Part shown: one piece after another, positions 1 through 4,951 of the stretch
Position numbering within the stretch: position 1 is the stretch's first letter
How the letters are laid out: the number at the start of each line of letters is the position of its first letter
Origin: Acetobacteraceae bacterium
GTDB taxonomy: Bacteria > Pseudomonadota > Alphaproteobacteria > Acetobacterales > Acetobacteraceae
Assembly: GCA_947476855.1 (NCBI GenBank)
Contig: CANJSR010000346.1
Location: forward strand, 1 to 5,406
DNA length: 5,406 nt
Direction: 5' to 3'
The notes under the pieces: generated by a model
The model's input: only the letters and a program-made list of their open reading frames with translations
The model's database searches: none
Told to the model about the DNA's origin: nothing
Made by a program: the position numbers and the translations under genes

Positions 1-1
1 C

Positions 2-439
2 GCGCGGATGCACACCGAGGCGACCTATGCGGAGGGGGCGGTGTTCCACCTCTCCCCGCCCGTCATCGCGCGGATGGACCCGGCGACGGGGCGGCGGAAG
101 AAGATGGCGATTCCGGGCTGGTTGGCTCTGCCGCTGTTCCGCCTGCTGCGGCACGGCAAGCGGCTGCGCGGTACGGGGTTCGATGTGTTTGGGGGACAGG
201 CCGAACGGCAGGCGGAACGGGCATTGATCGAGCAGTATGTGGGCGATCTCCGCACGATCGCCGGGTCACTGCGGCCGGACACGCTGATGACGGCGCTGGA
301 ACTGGCCGGCGTGCCGGACATGATCCGGGGGTTTGGGCCGGTGAAGGATGCCAACCGGGTGAAGGCCGAGGCGCAGCGGCGGGTGTTGCTGGACCGGCTG
401 GCCGCCCCGCCCGCCCCGCTGGCGATGGCGGCGGAGTAG
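2..439 (+). CDS. Indolepyruvate ferredoxin oxidoreductase, fused alpha/gamma form, C-terminal end (5' truncated)
   Basis: This is the last 145 codons of a gene that begins before the window; the frame is open to base 2 and ends at TAG 437-439. The pattern matches the C-terminal domain (DUF6537 type) of large fused indolepyruvate ferredoxin oxidoreductases. An FHLSPP stretch is followed by a DPATGR-KK segment, then RLRGTGFDVFG, AERQAERALIEQY and a closing IRGFGPVKDAN motif. The family oxidatively decarboxylates aryl pyruvates such as indolepyruvate to acyl-CoA, passing electrons to ferredoxin in the cytoplasm. The thiamine-diphosphate, ferredoxin-like and gamma-subunit domains would lie upstream and cannot be seen. 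The tail ends in an Ala/Pro-rich stretch, common in GC-rich genomes. The ATG at position 8 is internal to the conserved region, so it is not the real start. The assignment rests on remembered family motifs. Confidence 0.82.
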   Translation, partial: ARMHTEATYAEGAVFHLSPPVIARMDPATGRRKKMAIPGWLALPLFRLLRHGKRLRGTGFDVFGGQAERQAERALIEQYVGDLRTIAGSLRPDTLMTALELAGVPDMIRGFGPVKDANRVKAEAQRRVLLDRLAAPPAPLAMAAE

Positions 440-453
440 GGAATAGCGGCCTT

Positions 454-479
454 CCCGGTCCGTGAGAGGAAGGGACGGG
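454..479 (+). terminator. Weak hairpin, possible terminator of the oxidoreductase gene
   Basis: CCCGGTCC (454-461) can pair with GGGACGGG (472-479) around a 10-nt loop, with one mismatch and one G-T wobble. It starts 14 bases after the stop codon. No T-run follows, so this is only a candidate. The rest of 440-621 holds no gene I can support and no second copy of the neighbouring coding DNA. Confidence 0.25.
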
Positions 480-593
480 CACAGGCTGACCGGGACAGCA
501 AATCCGTTCGGCCGGCGTTTGTTGGTAAGATGCCCGGCGGATCACACGGGGGCAGGAGGGAAAGATTGATTCAAATCAGAAGCGAAAGGCCAT

Positions 594-629
594 TTCACGG
601 AATTTGCCAAAAGCCGATCATTCACGGAA
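594..629. repeat. Short direct repeat TTCACGGAA at the 3' end of the TIR-FGE gene
   Basis: TTCACGGAA occurs at 594-602 and again at 621-629, 27 bases apart in phase. The second copy covers the stop codon (622-624) and the last codons of the minus-strand TIR-FGE gene. The surrounding 60 bases (601-660) are only 25/60 GC by hand count. The repeat is short enough to be chance. Confidence 0.35.
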
Positions 630-2271
630 CGAAATAATTTCTCGCAAGTCGAAATCCGACATCATCGCGTCGATGGTCGATGCTGACGACGTTACGAATA
701 CCCGCGCGGATGTACCTCGGCTCCTCGCGCCAGGAACCACCGCGCAGTATCCGGCGATCAGGGTAGCCGCCAGCGCTCCATACTGATCCGTCGCGCGGTC
801 GTCCTTTGTAGTCATCGTGCCACGGGTCTGCAACCCACTGCCATACAAGGCCAAGCATGCCGTGCAAGTTGAAGTCGTTGGCTTGCAAATCGTTGGCCGG
901 CACCGCCCCTCGAAAACGCGGTGGGATGTGATTCACGCCATCTTCGAAACGGTCCCCCCAGAAATATGCAGTTACACTGCGCGCGCGGGCCGCAGACTCC
1001 CATTCTGCTTCACTGGGCAAGCGATACGGGGTTTCGTGACCGGCCTCTTTGATTAGGCGGATCGTGTCATTGAGCCAGTCGATATAGGCTTCGGCGTCCG
1101 TATAGCTGACATTCCCTGCCGGCAGCCTCGCGTCTCGGTCCTTAGGCTTGTTCTTCCACGTATCGTCAACCGGGTGGTCCGGTCTGGCGTTGAGGAAAGC
1201 GCGATACTCGCCAACTGTGATCGGGTAATTACTCATGAAGAAGGGGGGAACCGTTACCTCCGGCCTCTCCCGAGACCTTGGCCATGCCTTGTCACCCATC
1301 TCGAACCTGCTCTCAGGAATCAGGACCATCTTGGGGCACACAGCGCATTGGGGGATCGCCCTAGGCACCGCCGCGACCAATGGTGCAATCGTGGTGGGCG
1401 GCGCTACGATAGGGGCCGACGCCGGTGTCTGACGGCGTGAACCGGCAGTATATTTTTCTGCGACCTCGCTGAAATACGCTATCGCTCGTGGCAGGCCCCA
1501 GATACCGATTCCGATCCCCACTACCACAAGCCCAATCGACATCGCCCACGTGCGTTGCGAGAAGCCGAGCCTTCCCGGGTCGAATCGCGCCAATGGCGCA
1601 GCCGGTGCGCCGGCGGCCGCGGTGGAAAGTGCCTCTTCAGGAATGTGACTTGCGCTGGGTGAAGGGGTTTCCGTGTCCCGTTTCGACACAGGCGCCGTTG
1701 CCCGGTGGCCAGATGGTAGAACAATCGGCATCACAGGTACGGTCGTCGGCGCCACCCGGTACAGCGTTTCCTCGATCCGGGTGGCAAAGGCCCGCAACCT
1801 CTCCCGCATATCGGGCGTGTCCAGGCCCTTCGTTTCCACATCCGTGAAATCGACCCAGTGGAGGGTCTTCAGATAAGCGAACAGCGCCGGATCATGAATT
1901 TCATCCTGCCGAACGGTGTTGAACAGCGACACATTCGTGAAACAGATCGGCAGAATCAGATCCTTGCGGCCCCGCGCTTCCATCAATGTCCGGAAATACC
2001 TGATCTCTTCCGCGCAGTTTGGGCTGTGCAGCAGCGCGGGCGTGATGATCGGGATCAGGAAGGATGCTTCCCGCAATGCGCTCTCAATCTGCGCCCGCCA
2101 TTCCGTGCCCGGAGGAATGGCGGCGACATCCTGGAACACTCGAACCTCGAGTTTCCCCAGTTTCTGCTTCAACTGCGCCTGCAGGCTCTCAAGAAGGCCG
2201 CTAAGCCGCCTGCCCGAGGCCACGTCATCGTCCCGCGTATAGCTCCAGAATCCGATTGGCGGCAGCGACAC
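622..2271 (-). CDS. TIR domain - transmembrane - FGE/SUMF1-like (C-type lectin fold) fusion protein
   Basis: A 549-residue protein. Residues 5-165 form a TIR domain: box 1 FWSYTRDDD (8-16), a VFQD strand with a BB-loop-like segment (45-55), and S83-x-x-C86-x-x-E89, the usual site of the catalytic glutamate in NAD-cleaving TIRs. A Pro/Ala-rich linker precedes a hydrophobic helix (about 241-267), then a second linker. Residues 309-549 form an FGE-sulfatase/SUMF1 domain: CxxCPKMVLIP (309-319), PYRLPSEAEWESAAR (415-429), GLVWQW (474-479), RILRGGSW (507-514) and DDVGFRLAR (536-544). After C312 this domain has no cysteine, so both copper-binding cysteines of true formylglycine-generating enzymes are missing and the family enzyme activity is unlikely. 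The start is GTG at 2269-2271, because an in-frame TGA lies at 2278-2280 and box 1 begins seven codons in. I infer a membrane-anchored sensor-effector, possibly anti-phage; the ligand is unknown. GC is lower than in the flanks. Confidence 0.88.
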   Translation of the reverse strand: MSLPPIGFWSYTRDDDVASGRRLSGLLESLQAQLKQKLGKLEVRVFQDVAAIPPGTEWRAQIESALREASFLIPIITPALLHSPNCAEEIRYFRTLMEARGRKDLILPICFTNVSLFNTVRQDEIHDPALFAYLKTLHWVDFTDVETKGLDTPDMRERLRAFATRIEETLYRVAPTTVPVMPIVLPSGHRATAPVSKRDTETPSPSASHIPEEALSTAAAGAPAAPLARFDPGRLGFSQRTWAMSIGLVVVGIGIGIWGLPRAIAYFSEVAEKYTAGSRRQTPASAPIVAPPTTIAPLVAAVPRAIPQCAVCPKMVLIPESRFEMGDKAWPRSRERPEVTVPPFFMSNYPITVGEYRAFLNARPDHPVDDTWKNKPKDRDARLPAGNVSYTDAEAYIDWLNDTIRLIKEAGHETPYRLPSEAEWESAARARSVTAYFWGDRFEDGVNHIPPRFRGAVPANDLQANDFNLHGMLGLVWQWVADPWHDDYKGRPRDGSVWSAGGYPDRRILRGGSWREEPRYIRAGIRNVVSIDHRRDDVGFRLARNYFVP

Positions 2272-2277
2272 GCGAAC

Positions 2278-2304
2278 TCAGCCCCGGATGGTCGGTTGTT
2301 TCAT
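2278..2304 (-). other. In-frame eight-codon mini-ORF just before the TIR-FGE start
   Basis: On the minus strand an ATG at 2302-2304 reads MKQPTIRG and stops at TGA 2278-2280. The frame is the same as the TIR-FGE gene, whose GTG start lies six bases beyond that stop. It could be a leader minigene allowing reinitiation, the remnant of a longer N-terminus broken by a nonsense change, or chance. No Shine-Dalgarno sequence is evident before this ATG. Confidence 0.2.
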
Positions 2305-2312
2305 GGCCGGAC

Positions 2313-2340
2313 GTTACGGCACTTCTACCCGGCACGCCAA
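2313..2340 (-). promoter_or_regulatory. Weak candidate promoter for the TIR-FGE gene
   Basis: On the minus strand TTGGCG (plus coordinates 2335-2340) is followed after 16 bases by CGTAAC (2313-2318). These match the sigma-70 consensus at 4/6 and 3/6. Initiation about seven bases on would fall near 2306, almost at the mini-ORF ATG. The 88-bp gap to the upstream same-strand gene leaves room for a promoter, but read-through from that gene is also possible. Confidence 0.2.
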
Positions 2341-2359
2341 TGACAGTCGGCCGCCCCCC

Positions 2360-2713
2360 CTACCGCATGAAGTGATGCTTCGGCTCCCCAATCACACCAC
2401 CCGCCCGCCAGTCCTCCCGCAGCTTGGGAGAGCGCATCCAGTCCATCCCCTGCTTCCGTGACGCCACGTCAAACAGCACCAGAACCTGCTCCTGCTTGTC
2501 CGCGCCGCGATAGATGCGCGGATTGGTCACTCCGGCCGTCACCCGCTGCGCCTCCGCCCCGTCAAACACCGGGCGCCATGCCGCATAGTCCTTGATCGCG
2601 AATTCCACGACCATCGTGAACGGCTTCTCGTCCTTCGCCCAACCGGCGCTCGGCGCCATCAGCGCCAGCGCGGTCAAGGCGGCGAACACGTGCCGACGCA
2701 AGGGATGTGTCAT
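2360..2713 (-). CDS. Small exported protein, dimeric alpha/beta-barrel (ABM-like) type
   Basis: A 117-residue protein. The start is ATG 2711-2713, since AGGAG (plus 2721-2725) lies seven bases upstream and the next residues make a signal peptide: RR near the N-terminus, a hydrophobic core (10-20), and likely cleavage after A26. The frame stays open upstream to 2875, but that extension has no signal-peptide character or better ribosome site. The mature part has VVEFAIKDYAAWRPVFD (35-51), TNPRIYRGAD (63-72), a VLVLFDVAS strand (78-85) and a C-terminal MRSPKLREDWRAGGV segment (93-107). This resembles small ferredoxin-like alpha/beta-barrel proteins of the antibiotic biosynthesis monooxygenase or 'cyclase' group. 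The substrate is unknown and no catalytic residue can be assigned. The protein probably works in the periplasm. The stop (TAG 2360-2362) is followed on the minus strand by a run of G residues. Confidence 0.8.
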   Translation of the reverse strand: MTHPLRRHVFAALTALALMAPSAGWAKDEKPFTMVVEFAIKDYAAWRPVFDGAEAQRVTAGVTNPRIYRGADKQEQVLVLFDVASRKQGMDWMRSPKLREDWRAGGVIGEPKHHFMR

Positions 2714-2740
2714 GGGGATTCTCCTGTCTCCGAGCCCACG

Positions 2741-2769
2741 CTCATACCCAACACCCCAGGAACCGCCAA
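2741..2769 (-). promoter_or_regulatory. Candidate sigma-70-like promoter for the exported ABM-like protein
   Basis: On the minus strand TTGGCG (plus 2764-2769) and TATGAG (plus 2741-2746) are separated by exactly 17 bases; each matches consensus at 4/6. Predicted initiation near 2734 gives a leader of about 20 bases that contains the AGGAG site. Position and spacing support it; the match alone would not. Confidence 0.4.
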
Positions 2770-2819
2770 GCACCCCACGCAACCCAGGACCGGCCCCAGG
2801 GCATTGGCGATCCGCGCGC

Positions 2820-2856
2820 GGGAGAATAACCTCCCCACAACGGCCCGATTGGGGAG
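2820..2856 (+). promoter_or_regulatory. Alternative hairpins that could mask the leader-ORF ribosome binding site
   Basis: CTCCCCA (2831-2837) pairs perfectly with TGGGGAG (2850-2856), a 7-bp stem with a 12-nt loop that buries the GGGGAG ribosome site of the leader ORF at 2861. GGGAG (2820-2824) can instead pair with CTCCC (2831-2835) around a 6-nt loop, which would free that site. The two structures share CTCCC and are mutually exclusive, as in a switch. The second needs transcription to start upstream of 2820. A weak promoter candidate, TTGGCG (2804-2809) with AATAAC (2825-2830) at a short 15-base spacing, would start too late for it. Confidence 0.35.
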
Positions 2857-2860
2857 AGCC

Positions 2861-2905
2861 ATGACATACGCCCATACGACGCTGTCAGCCGGGAACCCCG
2901 GTTGA
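2861..2905 (+). CDS. Leader peptide ORF overlapping the MFS transporter start
   Basis: ATG 2861 opens a 14-codon ORF reading MTYAHTTLSAGNPG, with stop TGA at 2903-2905. A purine-rich GGGGAG (2851-2856) sits four bases before the ATG, a better ribosome site than any directly before the transporter gene. The stop overlaps the transporter start as TGATG (2903-2907), the classical arrangement for translational coupling. The peptide has no run of a single amino acid that would suggest ordinary attenuation. I infer that ribosomes load here and reinitiate at 2905. That the peptide itself has a function is not shown. The alternative is chance overlap with a weak independent transporter start. Confidence 0.45.
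   Translation: MTYAHTTLSAGNPG
2889..2901 (+). promoter_or_regulatory. Small hairpin directly before the MFS start codon
   Basis: CCGGG (2889-2893) and CCCGG (2897-2901) form a perfect 5-bp stem with an AAC loop, ending three bases before ATG 2905. It covers GGGA, the only weak Shine-Dalgarno-like bases for that start, and lies inside the leader ORF. Ribosomes translating the leader would melt it, which fits coupled translation. Confidence 0.35.
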
Positions 2906-4122
2906 TGGGGGACACCGCACGCACCCGCACGATCCTGATCGGCGCCTCGGTCATGCTCTGCCTCAGCATGGGCATGCGCCAGAGCCTCAGCCTGTTCCTG
3001 CCGCCCGTCACCCGAGACCTCGCGCTGACCGCGGCCGACTTCACCTTCGCCGTCGCCGTGCAGAATATCGCCTGGGGCCTGTCGCAGGCCCCGATCGGCA
3101 TGATCGCCGACAAGTTCGGCCTGCGCATCGCCATGGTCCTCGGCGCGATCACCTACGCGGCCGGGATCACCGTGATGGCGACGGCCACCGGCGCCATGTC
3201 GCTCGCGGTATCCGGCGGGTTGATCGGCATCGCGCTGTCCTGCACCGCCTCCTCCCTCTGCATGACCGCCTGCGCCCGCGCCGTCCCCGAATCCCGCCGC
3301 TCCACGATGCTCGGCATTGTCGCGGCCACGAGTTCGCTGGGCATGATGCTGGTCGCCCCGATCCTGCAGGTGCTGCTGCAAGGCCATGCGTGGCGCGTCG
3401 CCATGATCTTCTTCCTGGTGCTGGCCGCGGTCATGGTGCCCGCCGCCTTCCTGGCGGGCGGCGCCGACAAGCTGCCCAGACCCAACCGCGCGACGGTGAC
3501 GATGCGGGAGGTCCTCGGCCAGGCCGCCCGCCATCGCGGCTTCCTGGTGATGTCGGCCGCCTATTTCGTCTGCGGCCTGCAACTGGTGTTCCTGACCACG
3601 CATCTGCCGAACTACCTGGATGTCTGCGGCCTCGACCCGATGCTCGGCGCGCAGGCCCTGGCCGTCATCGGCGGGATGAACGTCCTCGGCTCCTACTCGG
3701 CCGGCTGGCTCGGCGGGCGGTATCCGAAGCATATCCTGCTGGGGATGCTGTATGTTCTGCGGTCCTGCGTGCTGACGCTGTACTTCGTGATGCCGCCGAG
3801 CCCGACCTCGACGATCATGTTCGCGGCGGCGATGGGGATGCTGTGGCTGGGCGTGATGCCGCTGGTCAGCGGTCTGGTGGCCGAGATGTTCGGCACCCGC
3901 TACATGGCGACGCTGCTGGGCCTTGCGTTCGTCACCCACCAGTTCGGATCGTTCCTGGGCGCCTATGGCGGCGGGCTGATCTTCGACCTGCTGGGGTCCT
4001 ATGACCGCGCCTGGCAGATCGGCGTGTCGATCGGCGTGATGGCCGGGTGCGCGCAAATCCTGTTCGGCGGGCCGCCCCAGCGGCGTGATCGGATCGGCGC
4101 CCCGGTGCTCAGCGCCGGCTGA
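2905..4122 (+). CDS. MFS transporter, 12-helix, monocarboxylate/oxalate-formate-like
   Basis: A 405-residue inner-membrane protein with about twelve hydrophobic segments and a central cytoplasmic loop (about 186-212). The first helix ends in GMRQSLSLFLPPVTRDL (23-39), typical of the OFA/monocarboxylate-porter-like branch of the major facilitator superfamily. Motif A follows helix 2 as G65-x-x-x-D69-K-x-G72-x-R74. A degenerate second copy lies at about 267-276, and the C-half has THQFGSFLGAYGGGLIFDLLGSYD (344-367), another branch feature. Members carry small organic anions with protons or by exchange; the substrate here cannot be told. ATG 2905 is preferred over TTG 2902 because it overlaps the leader stop. 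No enzyme gene adjoins it to hint at a pathway. A strong hairpin begins six bases after the stop. Confidence 0.9.
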   Translation: MGDTARTRTILIGASVMLCLSMGMRQSLSLFLPPVTRDLALTAADFTFAVAVQNIAWGLSQAPIGMIADKFGLRIAMVLGAITYAAGITVMATATGAMSLAVSGGLIGIALSCTASSLCMTACARAVPESRRSTMLGIVAATSSLGMMLVAPILQVLLQGHAWRVAMIFFLVLAAVMVPAAFLAGGADKLPRPNRATVTMREVLGQAARHRGFLVMSAAYFVCGLQLVFLTTHLPNYLDVCGLDPMLGAQALAVIGGMNVLGSYSAGWLGGRYPKHILLGMLYVLRSCVLTLYFVMPPSPTSTIMFAAAMGMLWLGVMPLVSGLVAEMFGTRYMATLLGLAFVTHQFGSFLGAYGGGLIFDLLGSYDRAWQIGVSIGVMAGCAQILFGGPPQRRDRIGAPVLSAG

Positions 4123-4128
4123 AATGGC

Positions 4129-4158
4129 ATGGGCCAGGGGAGCAACCCCCTGGCCCAT
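4129..4158. terminator. Strong bidirectional hairpin between convergent genes
   Basis: ATGGGCCAGGGG (4129-4140) and CCCCTGGCCCAT (4147-4158) are perfect 12-bp complements with a 6-nt loop. The hairpin lies six bases after the MFS stop and six bases after the end of the convergent lipoprotein gene, so it can serve both transcripts. No long T-run follows on either strand, which is common in GC-rich genomes but means factor-independent function is not certain. Confidence 0.75.
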
Positions 4159-4164
4159 CCACGC

Positions 4165-4446
4165 TTACTGTGACTTGGTCGAGGACTGGCGCTTTCCGGC
4201 GGCGTAGCCGTCATTGTACGACTGCGCCTCGTTCTTCTTGACCTGATCATAGACCAGCCCACCCGCGAGGCCGGCAGCCGCCCCCGCCGCGGCGCCGAGA
4301 CCGGCATTACCGCCGATCGCACCCAGAATCGCACCCACGCCCGCGCCGCCCACCGTGCCGGTCAGGGCACGCTGCTGCGTGTCGTTCATGCCCGTGCACC
4401 CGGCAAGGCTTCCCGCCAGCAGCAGGCCAACAAAGATCTTACCCAT
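4165..4446 (-). CDS. Glycine-zipper outer-membrane lipoprotein
   Basis: A 93-residue protein. The N-terminus is a lipoprotein signal: MGK, a hydrophobic stretch, and lipobox L14-A15-G16-C17. The residue after Cys is Thr rather than Asp, so outer-membrane sorting is expected. Residues 30-64 form a glycine zipper of repeated G-x-x-x-G spacings (GTVGGAGVGAILGAIGG and onward), which can insert into or pack against membranes. A charged tail (65-93) follows, with YDQVKKNE and YNDGYAAGKR. Such proteins usually brace the envelope or respond to envelope stress; the exact role is unknown. The start ATG 4444-4446 has AAGGAG (plus 4455-4460) eight bases upstream. That site overlaps the stop of the preceding Rap1a-like gene, so the two are almost certainly co-transcribed and perhaps translationally coupled. 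Confidence 0.85.
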   Translation of the reverse strand: MGKIFVGLLLAGSLAGCTGMNDTQQRALTGTVGGAGVGAILGAIGGNAGLGAAAGAAAGLAGGLVYDQVKKNEAQSYNDGYAAGKRQSSTKSQ

Positions 4447-4458
4447 TATCCGATCTCC

Positions 4459-4848
4459 TTACTTGCCGCGCTTGCAGGGGTAACGGCCGCCCAGATAGGC
4501 GAACATCGAATCGAACGGCTTCATCGCCAGCCGGGACGCATCGGCCTTGGCCCAGGTGACGAAGTCGGCGATCGCCGTATCGCGCGTGGGCGCTGGGTTC
4601 GGCAGGCAGAACATGCGGTGGCGCTTGCTCGCTTCCTGGTGGATCTGATGCATCTGCACCCCGCCGACGATGAACCCGTGGCAGAAATTCAGCGCGGCGG
4701 TGCCCAGAGGCTCCTTCGGGTCGGCGGCGCACAGCGCAACCAGGTCATTCGTCGTCTTGATCTGGAAATTGTCCTCGGTGACGGCGTTCGCCGGCCCGAT
4801 GGCCAGGAACGGCAGCAATGCCAGGCCGGCCAGTCGTGAAAGTTTCAT
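4459..4848 (-). CDS. Rap1a/Tai-like periplasmic protein
   Basis: A 129-residue protein with a signal peptide (KLSR, hydrophobic core 6-18, cleavage likely after ANA at residue 22). The mature part has four cysteines: NDLVALC40, NFCHGFIVGG with C56, FCLP with C81, and GGRYPC125. This spacing, with FVTWAKADASRL between the last two, fits the Rap1a/Tai immunity fold, a small disulfide-linked helical periplasmic domain. Characterised members neutralise type VI secreted peptidoglycan amidases. Many genomic relatives have no known effector, and none is visible here, so an immunity role is possible but unproven. The start ATG 4846-4848 has a GAGGAA ribosome site eight bases upstream. It is the first gene of a two-gene unit, with the glycine-zipper lipoprotein starting 12 bases after its stop (TAA 4459-4461). 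Confidence 0.8.
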   Translation of the reverse strand: MKLSRLAGLALLPFLAIGPANAVTEDNFQIKTTNDLVALCAADPKEPLGTAALNFCHGFIVGGVQMHQIHQEASKRHRMFCLPNPAPTRDTAIADFVTWAKADASRLAMKPFDSMFAYLGGRYPCKRGK

Positions 4849-4872
4849 GCGCCTGTTTCCTCATGCATGCGT

Positions 4873-4915
4873 GTCCGGCGTGCCCCGGTGTTGCATCGCA
4901 ACGGTGGTGCCGGAC
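4873..4915 (-). promoter_or_regulatory. Nested hairpin in the likely 5' leader of the Rap1a-like operon
   Basis: An outer stem GTCCGGC (4873-4879) / GCCGGAC (4909-4915) encloses an inner stem GTTGC (4890-4894) / GCAAC (4898-4902) with a 3-nt loop. If transcription starts near 4918, as the candidate -10 suggests, the whole structure sits at the 5' end of the mRNA, about 25 bases before the start codon. It could stabilise the transcript or be an operator on the DNA. Confidence 0.35.
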
Positions 4916-4922
4916 AACGCTG

Positions 4923-4951
4923 GCATTGTAGCATTGTTTCGTCGTTATACG
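4923..4951. promoter_or_regulatory. Overlapping divergent -10 candidates within a tandem 7-bp repeat
   Basis: GCATTGT occurs twice (4923-4929 and 4931-4937), eight bases apart. On the minus strand TACAAT (plus 4925-4930) matches the sigma-70 -10 box at 5/6 and would serve the Rap1a-like operon; no good -35 box is found. On the plus strand TATACG (4946-4951) matches at 4/6 and would serve the gene at 4983. The arrangement suggests overlapping back-to-back promoters, with the repeat as a possible regulator site. Confidence 0.3.

Noticed and set aside
25..545. Two minus-strand open frames of about 160 codons over the oxidoreductase tail
   Set aside because: Both lie opposite a recognisable conserved domain, have Ser/Arg/Pro-rich products and no ribosome site.
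440..621. Template repeat of a diversity-generating retroelement downstream of the TIR-FGE gene
   Set aside because: I found no stretch resembling the gene's last 140 bases here and no reverse transcriptase in the window; only a 9-bp repeat is shared.
622..2271. Active sulfatase-modifying enzyme (formylglycine generator)
   Set aside because: No sulfatase gene is nearby and the domain lacks the required cysteines.
1858..2343. 161-codon plus-strand open frame opposite the TIR domain
   Set aside because: The opposite strand encodes clear TIR motifs; this product has no recognisable motif.
2354..2360. Run of seven C residues at the end of the exported protein gene as a phase-variable tract
   Set aside because: It lies at and after the stop codon, so length changes would not alter the coding frame, and seven bases is short in GC-rich DNA.
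2714..2875. Upstream extension of the exported protein's frame by 54 codons
   Set aside because: The extension is low-complexity Gly/Arg sequence. The ATG at 2713 has a well-spaced AGGAG and opens a signal peptide.
3390..4004. 204-codon plus-strand open frame inside the MFS gene
   Set aside because: Product is Arg/Gly/Ala-rich and reads one base off the transporter frame, a GC-driven shadow.
2710..4158. 482-codon open frame on the minus strand opposite the MFS transporter
   Set aside because: Its product is extremely rich in His, Gln, Arg, Gly and Ala with no domain motif, and it mirrors the transporter in a GC-rich frame. It also runs through the terminator hairpin and the transporter's leader.
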